DNA from: Dehalococcoidia bacterium
GTDB taxonomy: Bacteria; Chloroflexota; Dehalococcoidia; Dehalococcoidales; RBG-16-60-22
Reading direction: 5' to 3'
Length of the DNA stretch: 23,597 nucleotides
Assembly (NCBI GenBank): GCA_030615655.1
Contig: JAUWYU010000008.1
Coordinates: forward strand, 1-23,597
The notes below the pieces were generated by a model. The model did not search any database. It was not told where the DNA came from and saw only the letters and a list, made by a program, of their open reading frames with translations. This document shows, one piece after another, positions 1 through 7,273 of the stretch (position 1 is the stretch's first letter; each line of letters begins with the position of its first letter). The translations under genes and the position numbers were made by a program.

Positions 1-183
1 CTTGATGGTGACGAAGGTGCCCTGCGTGACGTGGTGGTTATGAATACGGCGGCTGCGCTCGTCGCCGGCAACTTAACGGTAGACCTGAAAGATGGCGCCA
101 GATTGGCCGAAGAAGCCATTGACAGCGGACGGGCTAAGGAAAAACTCAATATGCTGGTGGAGCTGAGCCAGCGTCTGAGGTGA
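1..183 (+). CDS. trpD: Anthranilate phosphoribosyltransferase, C-terminal end (partial)
   Basis: The window opens inside an open frame that ends with TGA at 181-183 and encodes the last 60 residues. The residues N-T-A-A-A-L near the middle and the helical tail ending in L-S-Q-R-L-R resemble the end of TrpD, which transfers phosphoribose to anthranilate in the second step of tryptophan synthesis. The 5' part lies outside the window, so no catalytic residues can be checked. The assignment rests mainly on the position directly before trpC and trpF, with support from the C-terminal sequence. Its stop is 2 bases before the preferred trpC start, which fits translational coupling. Confidence 0.8.
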   Translation, partial: LDGDEGALRDVVVMNTAAALVAGNLTVDLKDGARLAEEAIDSGRAKEKLNMLVELSQRLR

Positions 184-185
184 TT

Positions 186-965
186 ATGCCAGCTGCGATT
201 CTAGATAAAATTGTCAGTGAAAAGCGGCAGGAAGTCGAGCAAAAGAAGCAAGACCTGCCCCTGCCGGCTCTAAAAGAACGCATTACACGAAGGAAAACAC
301 CCCTTGACTTTGCCTCCGCCCTGAGTGGTGATGGTATAAAACTGATTGCCGAGGTTAAGAAAGCATCTCCTTCAAAGGGCGTGCTCTGCCGCGATTTCAA
401 GCCCGTGGCGCTGGCCGGAACCTATGCTCAGAATGGTGCGGCAGCCATCTCGGTACTGACCGAGGTTAACCACTTCCAGGGTAGCCTCGAATACCTTGCT
501 GCGATAAGAGAAGAGGTAAACATCCCACTTCTGCGGAAGGACTTCATCTTTGATGAGTACCAGATATATGAATCCGCCGCCTTTGGCGCCGATGCCCTGC
601 TATTGATAACAGCTATCCTCGGTCAGCAACAGCTTGAAGAACTGATATTATTGAGTCAGAGTCTCGGCATGGATTGCCTGGTTGAAGTACATAATGAAAA
701 GGAGTTGGAAAGAGCGCTCCAAAGTGATGCTGAAGTCATCGGTATTAATAATCGTGACTTGAACACTTTCAGCGTTGATATCGACACTACCCGCCGGTTA
801 TGTGCCCTCATTCCAGAAGAAAAAATCGTGGCGAGCGAAAGTGGCATTAAAAATAGAAACGATATATTAAAACTTAAGAAATGGGGGGTTAATGCCATTC
901 TGGTGGGCGAGTCCCTGGTCACTTCCGTCAATATCACGGCCAAGATGAAGGAGCTGATGCTATGA
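186..965 (+). CDS. trpC: Indole-3-glycerol phosphate synthase
   Basis: This cytoplasmic (beta/alpha)8 enzyme closes the ring of carboxyphenylamino-deoxyribulose phosphate to form indole-3-glycerol phosphate. The product of about 259 residues is full length. Family motifs are in order: the A-E-V-K-K-A-S-P-S-K-G strand with a catalytic lysine, then L-R-K-D-F, the Y-E-S-A-A-F-G-A-D-A-L-L-L-I stretch, G-I-N-N-R-D-L, S-E-S-G-I and the phosphate-binding end G-V-N-A-I-L-V-G-E-S. The frame could open at a GTG at 180. The ATG at 186 is preferred because GAGG at 177-180 sits 5 bases before it. Its last bases overlap the trpF start as ATGA at 962-965. Confidence 0.96.
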   Translation: MPAAILDKIVSEKRQEVEQKKQDLPLPALKERITRRKTPLDFASALSGDGIKLIAEVKKASPSKGVLCRDFKPVALAGTYAQNGAAAISVLTEVNHFQGSLEYLAAIREEVNIPLLRKDFIFDEYQIYESAAFGADALLLITAILGQQQLEELILLSQSLGMDCLVEVHNEKELERALQSDAEVIGINNRDLNTFSVDIDTTRRLCALIPEEKIVASESGIKNRNDILKLKKWGVNAILVGESLVTSVNITAKMKELML

Positions 966-1618
966 CGCGTATCAAGATTTGCGGTATCAGAGAGGAAACT
1001 CACGCTCTGACAGTGGCTGAGGCAGGAGTCGACTTTATCGGGCTTGTCTTTGCCTCCAGCCCGCGGCAGGTAACACTCACACAGGCGAAAAGGATAGTAT
1101 CGGCACTGAAAAAAAGTAAAGGTGGCCCCGAGACTGTAGGTGTTTTTGTCAATACGCCGGCTTCAAGGGTAAAAAAGATAGCCGATTCCTGCCAACTGGA
1201 CTGGATCCAGCTGAGCGGTGACGAGCCTTGGGAATACTGCCGCGAACTCGCCATGCCCATAATCAAGGTAATCCGGGTAAGCCGGAACTACAAACCCGAG
1301 CAAATCTGCGCCAACCTTGCTTACGGGACCAACCTGCTGGCCAACCGGAAACATATTTTTCTCCTTGATTCTAATGTCAGAGACAAATATGGCGGTACCG
1401 GCAAGGCATTTGACTGGAACATGGCAAAGCCGATAGCCGAGCAATTTCCGGTAATTGTCGCCGGTGGTCTGACCCCGGATAATGTTACCGAGGCAATAAA
1501 GACAATCTTACCGTGGGGAGTAGATGTCTCTTCGGGAGTTGAAACGAGAGGCACCAAAGACATGACCAAAATCAGAAAATTCATCGAAGCTGCGAGGAGA
1601 GCCGATGAACAAGGATAA
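962..1618 (+). CDS. trpF: Phosphoribosylanthranilate isomerase
   Basis: This enzyme catalyses the Amadori rearrangement of N-phosphoribosylanthranilate, between the TrpD and TrpC steps. The 218 residues match the family length. The K-I-C-G-I motif carries the catalytic cysteine at residue 7, and the general acid aspartate is D136 in L-L-D-S, followed by the G-G-T-G loop. The phosphate-binding motifs V-A-G-G-L and D-V-S-S-G-V-E are near the end. It overlaps trpC by four bases and its tail overlaps the trpS start by 14 bases, so it is probably translated in a coupled chain. Nothing is unusual in the protein itself. Confidence 0.96.
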   Translation: MTRIKICGIREETHALTVAEAGVDFIGLVFASSPRQVTLTQAKRIVSALKKSKGGPETVGVFVNTPASRVKKIADSCQLDWIQLSGDEPWEYCRELAMPIIKVIRVSRNYKPEQICANLAYGTNLLANRKHIFLLDSNVRDKYGGTGKAFDWNMAKPIAEQFPVIVAGGLTPDNVTEAIKTILPWGVDVSSGVETRGTKDMTKIRKFIEAARRADEQG

Positions 1619-2639
1619 AGAGGTGAAAAAGAGGATTCTAACAGGCGATCGACCGACCGGCCCTTTACATATCGGTCATTACGCGGGCTCGTTAGCGAAC
1701 CGGGTCAGACTTCAGGATGAGTACGACTGCTTCTTCATCATTGCCGATTATCAAATTCTTACCGACCATCTGAAAGAGACGGAACAGACCGAGCCGTTCA
1801 TCAAACAGGTGCTTTTAGACTGGCTCTCAATAGGCTTAGACCCTCAAAAAAGCACGTTCTTTATTCAATCGCAGATTCCGGAAATCGCCGAGCTTACAAT
1901 GTACTTCTCAATGATGGTAACACTGGCGAGGCTGCAAAGAAATCCCACGGTAAAAGAGGAGTTCAAGGCATCCAGATTACCAGCGATGAGCTACGGGTTT
2001 CTGGGATATCCCATCTCTCAAGCGGCTGACATACTCATCGTCAGGTCTGACTTGGTTCCAGTGGGAGAAGACCAGCTTGCCCACGTTGAACAGACCAGGG
2101 AAATAGCCCGAACATTCAATGGAATTTTCCGGGAGGTCTTCCCTGTCCCGGAAGCCCTCGTGGGGGAAGTCTCAAGACTGCCCGGTCTGGATGGGCAGAA
2201 GATGGGTAAAAGCCGGGATAACGCCATATATTTGAAAGACAACCCTGGTGAAGTAAGGCAAAAGGTCAATACAGCGATTACCGACCCGGCCCGTATTAAA
2301 GCTACCGATAAGGGACACCCGCATATTTGTAACATTTATAAATACCACTGCGCTTTCAACGGAGAGGAAGCTCCTGAGATAGAAAATCGCTGCCGGCAGG
2401 GTAAAATAGGCTGCGTTGTCTGCAAGAAAAAGGCTGCCGAAAAGGTCAACGCCTTTCTCGACCCGATCCGGGAGAAAAGAGTCTTCTTCGAAGCGAGGCC
2501 GTCTATTATTAAGGAAGCTTTAAGAGAAGGTTACGAAAAAACACTTAAGGAGAGTCGAGAGACAATGAACCTTGTCCGTGAAGCCATGCACTTCAGCTAC
2601 AGGGACCTGCTGGAAGGAGAGAAAATTGTTGCCGGATAA
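1605..2639 (+). CDS. trpS: Tryptophanyl-tRNA synthetase with an iron-sulfur type cysteine motif
   Basis: This class I synthetase charges tRNA-Trp. The HIGH motif is intact (H22-I-G-H25 in T-G-P-L-H-I-G-H) and the KMSKS loop reads K199-M-G-K-S203. The 344 residues fit the family. Between residues 242 and 273 the cysteines are spaced C242-x20-C263-x6-C270-x2-C273, with an extra C249. This closely resembles the motif that holds a [4Fe-4S] cluster near the anticodon-binding part of Thermotoga maritima TrpRS; the cluster here is inferred from spacing alone. The gene sits inside the trp operon, so its expression should follow tryptophan supply. The ATG at 1605 overlaps trpF and the stop overlaps trpB. 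Confidence 0.95.
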   Translation: MNKDKEVKKRILTGDRPTGPLHIGHYAGSLANRVRLQDEYDCFFIIADYQILTDHLKETEQTEPFIKQVLLDWLSIGLDPQKSTFFIQSQIPEIAELTMYFSMMVTLARLQRNPTVKEEFKASRLPAMSYGFLGYPISQAADILIVRSDLVPVGEDQLAHVEQTREIARTFNGIFREVFPVPEALVGEVSRLPGLDGQKMGKSRDNAIYLKDNPGEVRQKVNTAITDPARIKATDKGHPHICNIYKYHCAFNGEEAPEIENRCRQGKIGCVVCKKKAAEKVNAFLDPIREKRVFFEARPSIIKEALREGYEKTLKESRETMNLVREAMHFSYRDLLEGEKIVAG

Positions 2640-3813
2640 AAGAGGCTACTTCGGAGAATACGGCGGTAAATTCGTACCGGAAACGCTGATGTCTGCCCTC
2701 AGCGAGCTGGAGACGGCTTACGCCGAGGCCATGGCTGATGACGATTTTCAGAAGGAATTCAATCATTTATGCCGGGATTATATTGGCCGTCCCACGCCTC
2801 TTTATTGTGCGCAACAGCTATCGGACAAGATTGGTGGGGCTACCATTCTGTTGAAGCGCGAAGACCTTGCCCATACGGGCGCGCACAAGATTAACAACGC
2901 CCTGGGTCAAGGGCTGCTCGCCAAGCGAATGGGTAAGACCAGGATAATTGCCGAGACTGGCGCTGGCCAGCACGGAGTGGCCGCAGCTACCATATGCGCC
3001 ATGCTGGGACTTGAGTGCATCGTCTACATGGGGTCCGAAGATATGCGCCGTCAGTCGCCAAATGTTAACCGTATCAAGCTGACGGGCGCCGAAGTACGTC
3101 CGGTTACCTCGGGAAGCTGTACCCTCAAGGACGCCATCAATGAAGCCATTCGTGATTGGGTTAGCAACGTGCAAAATACCCATTATCTCCTCGGCTCGGT
3201 GGTCGGTCCGCACCCTTATCCCATGATAGTGCGCAACTTTCAGGCGATAATTGGTCAGGAAGCCAGGGAACAGGTCCTTGCTGACTACGGGCGCCTGCCC
3301 GACTACCTGGTGGCTTGTGTCGGCGGCGGTAGTAATAGCATCGGTCTCTTCCATCCTTTTTATAATGACAAGAACGTTAAATTCATCGGGGTTGAGGCGG
3401 GGGGACTGGGACTGGAAACCAACAAACACTCGGCAGCCCTGCTCACCGGCAAGACCGGCGTGCTGCACGGAACCAAGTCGTATCTAATGGAGAATGAGCA
3501 CGGCCAGATAAGAGAGACTCACAGCATCGCACCAGGACTCGACTATCCGGGAGTCGGCCCGGAACACAGCTACTACAAAGACAGCGGTCGCGCTACATAT
3601 ATCGCCGTTACTGATGTCCAGGCACTGGAAGGCTTTAAGCTGCTCTGTGATACCGAGGGCATCATTCCGGCGCTTGAGCCCGCCCATGCCATTTACCATG
3701 TCGCCAAACTGGCTGCCGGCCTCCCGCAGGAGCAGCTTATTATCGTCAACCTTTCCGGCCGAGGTGATAAAGACCTGGAAATTGTCACCAGAGCTTTAGG
3801 AATGGAGCTATGA
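2629..3813 (+). CDS. trpB: Tryptophan synthase beta chain (TrpB1)
   Basis: This PLP enzyme condenses indole with serine and works as an alpha2beta2 complex with TrpA. The open frame extends upstream to an ATG at 2572, but the family N-terminus (G-Y-F-G-E-Y-G-G-K-F) starts just after a TTG at 2629. AAGGAGA at 2614-2620 is a good ribosome-binding site for it. With this start the PLP lysine in G-A-H-K-I-N-N is residue 87, the same number as in the Escherichia coli enzyme. A TTG at 2626 is a close alternative. The phosphate-binding G-G-G-S-N loop and E-T-G-A-G-Q-H-G are intact. At 394 residues it is full length. It overlaps the end of trpS by 11 bases and trpA by 4. Confidence 0.96.
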   Translation: MPDKRGYFGEYGGKFVPETLMSALSELETAYAEAMADDDFQKEFNHLCRDYIGRPTPLYCAQQLSDKIGGATILLKREDLAHTGAHKINNALGQGLLAKRMGKTRIIAETGAGQHGVAAATICAMLGLECIVYMGSEDMRRQSPNVNRIKLTGAEVRPVTSGSCTLKDAINEAIRDWVSNVQNTHYLLGSVVGPHPYPMIVRNFQAIIGQEAREQVLADYGRLPDYLVACVGGGSNSIGLFHPFYNDKNVKFIGVEAGGLGLETNKHSAALLTGKTGVLHGTKSYLMENEHGQIRETHSIAPGLDYPGVGPEHSYYKDSGRATYIAVTDVQALEGFKLLCDTEGIIPALEPAHAIYHVAKLAAGLPQEQLIIVNLSGRGDKDLEIVTRALGMEL

Positions 3814-4580
3814 GCCAGATTACGTCCGTCTTTAAACCCGGTTATAAGGTATTGATTGCCTATATTACCGTGGGCTATCCTGACATCAAAGCCACCCTGT
3901 CGATAGCCGCTGCGCTGGCCGAAAGCGGCTGTGATATCATCGAGCTGGGCATTCCATTCTCCGACCCTCTGGCTGATGGAGTGACTATTCAGAAGTCAAG
4001 CTACCAGGCGCTGCAACAAGGCACCACCCCACAGGCCTGTCTTGACACGGCGGCCGAGATAAGCAAGAAGGTATCCGTACCACTGGTATTCATGACCTAT
4101 TACAACCCGGTGCTGAACTTTGGTCTGGAGTTATTCTGCCAGAGTTGCATTACAGCAGGAATAAATGGTTTAATAGTCCCTGACTTAACACCGGAGGAGG
4201 GGGCAGAACTGGAAGCGATAACCCGGAAACATGACCTTGACCTTGTTTATTTCCTGGCACCTACCAGCACTGAGGAACGCATCGCTGCCGTGGCGGAGAG
4301 GTCACGGGGTTTTATTTATCTGGTCTCACTTACCGGCGTTACCGGAACCAGAGACACTCTACCACTGGAACTGGAGGGCTTCGTTAAAAGAGTCAGACAA
4401 AAGTCAAAACAGCCATTATGCGTTGGCTTTGGGGTATCTACACCGGAACACGCTAAACGTGTAGCTGCGATAGCCGATGGGGTTATCGTGGGCAGCCGCC
4501 TTATTCAGTTAATCGAAGAGGATGCCACTCTTGCTTCACTCAAGTCTTTCGTTGCCAGTATGCGGGAGGCTCTTAATTGA
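3810..4580 (+). CDS. trpA: Tryptophan synthase alpha chain
   Basis: TrpA cleaves indole-3-glycerol phosphate and passes indole through a tunnel to TrpB. The 256 residues form a TIM barrel. The catalytic pair is visible: E45 in I-I-E-L-G-I-P and D56 in P-L-A-D-G, with the same 11-residue spacing as E49 and D60 in E. coli. Other signatures are G-L-I-V-P-D-L-T-P-E-E, L-T-G-V-T-G-T-R and V-G-F-G-V-S. It starts within the trpB stop (ATGA). The -35 box of the trpB2 promoter lies over its own stop codon. Confidence 0.96.
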   Translation: MSQITSVFKPGYKVLIAYITVGYPDIKATLSIAAALAESGCDIIELGIPFSDPLADGVTIQKSSYQALQQGTTPQACLDTAAEISKKVSVPLVFMTYYNPVLNFGLELFCQSCITAGINGLIVPDLTPEEGAELEAITRKHDLDLVYFLAPTSTEERIAAVAERSRGFIYLVSLTGVTGTRDTLPLELEGFVKRVRQKSKQPLCVGFGVSTPEHAKRVAAIADGVIVGSRLIQLIEEDATLASLKSFVASMREALN

Positions 4581-4605
4581 AAGAATAGCAACCAGGTGGT
4601 ATATT
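4577..4605 (+). promoter_or_regulatory. Sigma-70 type promoter for trpB2
   Basis: TTGAAA at 4577-4582, a 17-base spacer and TATATT at 4600-4605 match the housekeeping consensus well. TG at 4597-4598 makes an extended -10. The -35 overlaps the trpA stop. Transcription would start near 4612, leaving about 72 bases before trpB2. Read-through from the trp operon is also possible because no terminator is visible here. Confidence 0.6.
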
Positions 4606-4683
4606 AATATGTCTACAATGCCATGGTCGCGGTGCCCTGCCTTGAAAATAAATCACTAAATCAAAAATATAAGGAGGTAGAAT

Positions 4684-6051
4684 ATGGAAAGGACTAAATT
4701 TATACTCGATGAAAAAGACATGCCGACACAATGGTACAACATTTTACCCGATTTGCCGGAGCCGTTACCACCGGTCTTGCATCCAGGTACAGGCAATCCA
4801 ATAACCCCTGATGACCTGGCACCTCTCTTCCCCATGAGCTTAATCATGCAGGAGTTTAGCCCGGAGAGCTATATTGACATCCCGGAAGAGATACAGGAAA
4901 TATACCGCACCTGGAGACCTACAATCCTGCACCGGGCACACCGGCTGGAGAAAGCCCTGGACACCCCCGCCAAGATATTCTATAAATACGAGGGCACCAG
5001 CCAGGCAGGCAGCCACAAGCCCAACACCGCAATTGCCCAGGCATACTACAACAAAAAGGAAGGGATAAAGCGCATCGCTACCGAGACCGGTGCCGGGCAG
5101 TGGGGCAGTGCCCTGGCTATGGGCTGCATGTTCTTCGATATTGAGTTAAAGGTCTACATGGTCAGGATTAGCTACGACCAGAAGCCCTACCGCCGCATCC
5201 TGATGGAGACCTGGGGAGCTACTTGCGTACCCAGTCCCAGTCCGGATACCAAGGCAGGGCGCGATATGCTGGCTAAAGACCCCGACTGCCCCGGTAGTCT
5301 GGGGCTGGCTATCAGCGAGGCGGTAGAAGATGCCGCCACCCGTGATGATACCCACTACTCCCTGGGCAGTGTCCTCAATCATGTCCTGCTTCACCAGACC
5401 ATCATCGGTGAGGAAACCAGGAAGCAGATGGAGATGGCTGATGCCTATCCAGACATCATCGTCGGCTGCATTGGCGGCGGTTCCAACTTCGCCGGCCAGT
5501 TCCTGCCTTGGATAAAGGACAAAATCAGCGGCAAGAAGCCAGACCTGCGCGTTATCTGTGTTGAACCTAAAGCTGCCCCCACCCTGACCAGGGGACCCTA
5601 CACGTATGACTTCGGCGACGTGGCCGGTCTTACACCTCTACTTAAGATGTATACTCTGGGGCATGATTTTATCCCGCCACCAGTGCACGCCGGGGGACTG
5701 CGCTACCACGGGATGGCACCTATCATCTGCCACCTCTACAACCTCGGCCTGATTGAGGCCAGAGCCGAGCACCAGATGGCCACTTTTGAAGCCGGGGTAC
5801 AGTTTGCCCGCACCGAGGGCATTATTACCGCCCCGGAGCCATGCCATGACCTCAAGGTGGCTATTGATGAAGCCCTGAAATGCAAAGAGGAAGGCAAATC
5901 AAAGAATATCCTGATAGCCCACAGCGGGCACGGGCACTTCGACCTGGCTGCCTACGATGCCTATCTCTCGGGAAAGATGGTAGACTACGAGTTTCCTGAG
6001 GGAAAGATGAAGGAGGCACTGGCGTCACTGCCCAAGGTCCCGGGTTCGTAG
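4684..6051 (+). CDS. trpB2: TrpB2-type tryptophan synthase beta-like PLP enzyme
   Basis: This fold-type II PLP enzyme belongs to the TrpB2 branch. It is longer than TrpB1 (455 against 394 residues), with an N-terminal extension of about 60 residues rich in proline. The PLP lysine is K112 in G-S-H-K-P-N-T. E-T-G-A-G-Q-W-G and the phosphate loop G-G-G-S-N are present. TrpB2 proteins make tryptophan from indole and serine but usually bind TrpA poorly; they may rescue free indole, and a serine deaminase role has also been proposed. Its ribosome-binding site (AAGGAGGT at 4671-4678) is the strongest in the window. It has its own promoter and ends before a terminator, so it can be expressed apart from trpA. 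Confidence 0.93.
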   Translation: MERTKFILDEKDMPTQWYNILPDLPEPLPPVLHPGTGNPITPDDLAPLFPMSLIMQEFSPESYIDIPEEIQEIYRTWRPTILHRAHRLEKALDTPAKIFYKYEGTSQAGSHKPNTAIAQAYYNKKEGIKRIATETGAGQWGSALAMGCMFFDIELKVYMVRISYDQKPYRRILMETWGATCVPSPSPDTKAGRDMLAKDPDCPGSLGLAISEAVEDAATRDDTHYSLGSVLNHVLLHQTIIGEETRKQMEMADAYPDIIVGCIGGGSNFAGQFLPWIKDKISGKKPDLRVICVEPKAAPTLTRGPYTYDFGDVAGLTPLLKMYTLGHDFIPPPVHAGGLRYHGMAPIICHLYNLGLIEARAEHQMATFEAGVQFARTEGIITAPEPCHDLKVAIDEALKCKEEGKSKNILIAHSGHGHFDLAAYDAYLSGKMVDYEFPEGKMKEALASLPKVPGS

Positions 6052-6080
6052 AAATACCCTTGATTACCCCAGTCCTGACC

Positions 6081-6118
6081 AGCCCCCTTTCCCTGTATGG
6101 AGAGGGGGCTGATATTTT
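6081..6118 (+). terminator. Intrinsic terminator of the trp region
   Basis: Two 12-base arms at 6081-6092 and 6099-6110 pair with one G-U wobble around a six-base loop. The stem carries a run of five to six G-C pairs and is followed by GATATTTT. It lies 30 bases after the trpB2 stop and just before the htrA promoter, so it ends the trp transcript. Confidence 0.85.
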
Positions 6119-6133
6119 AATAATTCAGCAGTA

Positions 6134-6142
6134 TGCTATAAT
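6134..6142 (+). promoter_or_regulatory. Extended -10 promoter of the HtrA gene
   Basis: TGCTATAAT is a perfect extended -10 element. No convincing -35 lies 17 bases upstream, where the sequence is AT-rich (ATTTTA), as is common for extended -10 promoters. The start codon at 6154 is only 11 bases after the box, so the transcript should have almost no leader. Confidence 0.65.
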
Positions 6143-6153
6143 TATTAATGTAA

Positions 6154-7272
6154 ATGAATAGAGTAAATCTAAAGACTTTATTTATCATTTTCCTTTTGCT
6201 GTCGGTGGTTACATTAACCGGATGTATAACTATCACCACACCGGAGACACCAGAGACAACCACGCCGTCGTCCCTACCCACTCCGATTAATCCCGACTGG
6301 ACGCCGCCACCAGCAGCCGAGCAAACGGAGGCTCTCCCCAGCATTGCCGATGTTGTCGCCCTCGTAAAGCCCTCGGTGGTAGCCATTACCACGGAAGTCG
6401 TATCCTATGACTTTTTCAATCGGCAGTTCACGCAAGAGGGAGTCGGCTCCGGCTGGATTATAGATGGAGACGGCATTATCGTAACCAATTACCATGTCGT
6501 TGAAGGCGCCAGTGCCATTACCGTAACCATGGATAACGGGAACACCTATACCGCAGACATAAACTCGGTGGCAACCGACCCTCTCAATGACCTGGCGATA
6601 CTCAAGATAGATGCCCATAACCTGCCGGCACTTAAAAGAGGGCATGCCTCAAGCTTGAGAGTCGGTGATTGGGTGATAGCTATCGGCAATGCCCTGGGAC
6701 AGGGGATAAGAGCCACCGAGGGAATAATCAGCCGTAAGGAAGTCGCCCTGCCGGTATCCCATGGACAGACACTTTACGACCTTCTTGAAACCAGTGCCGC
6801 CATCAACCCTGGCAACAGCGGTGGCCCGCTGGTGAATCTGGCGGGAGAGGTAGTCGGCATTACAAGCGCCAAGATTGCTCAAATTGGCGTCGAGGGTATG
6901 GGCTATGCTATCAGCATTGACATAGCCACGCCCATCATCCAGGAACTGGTCAATAAAGGGTACGTAGTTCGTTCCTGGCTGGGCGTAGGACTCTACACGG
7001 TGGACCAGCTGGCAATCCGACAGTTAAATCTAGCTGTTGACAGAGGTGTTCTTCTCGTTCAGGTGGTTCCCGGCGCTCCAGCGGCCAAAGGAGGATTGCA
7101 GGAAGGTGATGTCATCGTCACCATAGCCGGACAGGAGGTAGCCAGTGTCCAGGAACTAACGCGTATCCTGCATTCGTCCGAAATTGGAGAAGAACTTAAA
7201 GTAACTTTCTGGCGCGGTGACACGGAATATACCGCTACTTTAATCCCCGCCGAGAGCCCCCCACCCCCCTAA
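6154..7272 (+). CDS. HtrA/DegP-like serine protease, lipoprotein
   Basis: This is a PDZ-containing trypsin-like protease (family S1C) that degrades or refolds damaged envelope proteins. The N-terminus has a hydrophobic signal and a lipobox L-T-G-C with C24, so it is probably lipid-anchored outside the cytoplasmic membrane. A Thr/Pro-rich linker follows at residues about 27-50. The catalytic triad is complete: H114 in N-Y-H-V-V, D146 in L-N-D-L-A and S222 in G-N-S-G-G-P. One PDZ domain covers residues about 270-365. No Shine-Dalgarno sequence precedes the ATG. The -10 box sits 11 bases upstream and the in-frame bases just before read ATG-TAA, so initiation is probably leaderless. It converges with ileS. 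Confidence 0.93.
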   Translation: MNRVNLKTLFIIFLLLSVVTLTGCITITTPETPETTTPSSLPTPINPDWTPPPAAEQTEALPSIADVVALVKPSVVAITTEVVSYDFFNRQFTQEGVGSGWIIDGDGIIVTNYHVVEGASAITVTMDNGNTYTADINSVATDPLNDLAILKIDAHNLPALKRGHASSLRVGDWVIAIGNALGQGIRATEGIISRKEVALPVSHGQTLYDLLETSAAINPGNSGGPLVNLAGEVVGITSAKIAQIGVEGMGYAISIDIATPIIQELVNKGYVVRSWLGVGLYTVDQLAIRQLNLAVDRGVLLVQVVPGAPAAKGGLQEGDVIVTIAGQEVASVQELTRILHSSEIGEELKVTFWRGDTEYTATLIPAESPPPP

Positions 7273-7273
7273 G

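Noticed and set aside
2818..3468. Open frame of 216 codons antisense to trpB
   Set aside because: It lies wholly inside trpB in the opposite direction, has no recognisable domain, and trpB is certain.
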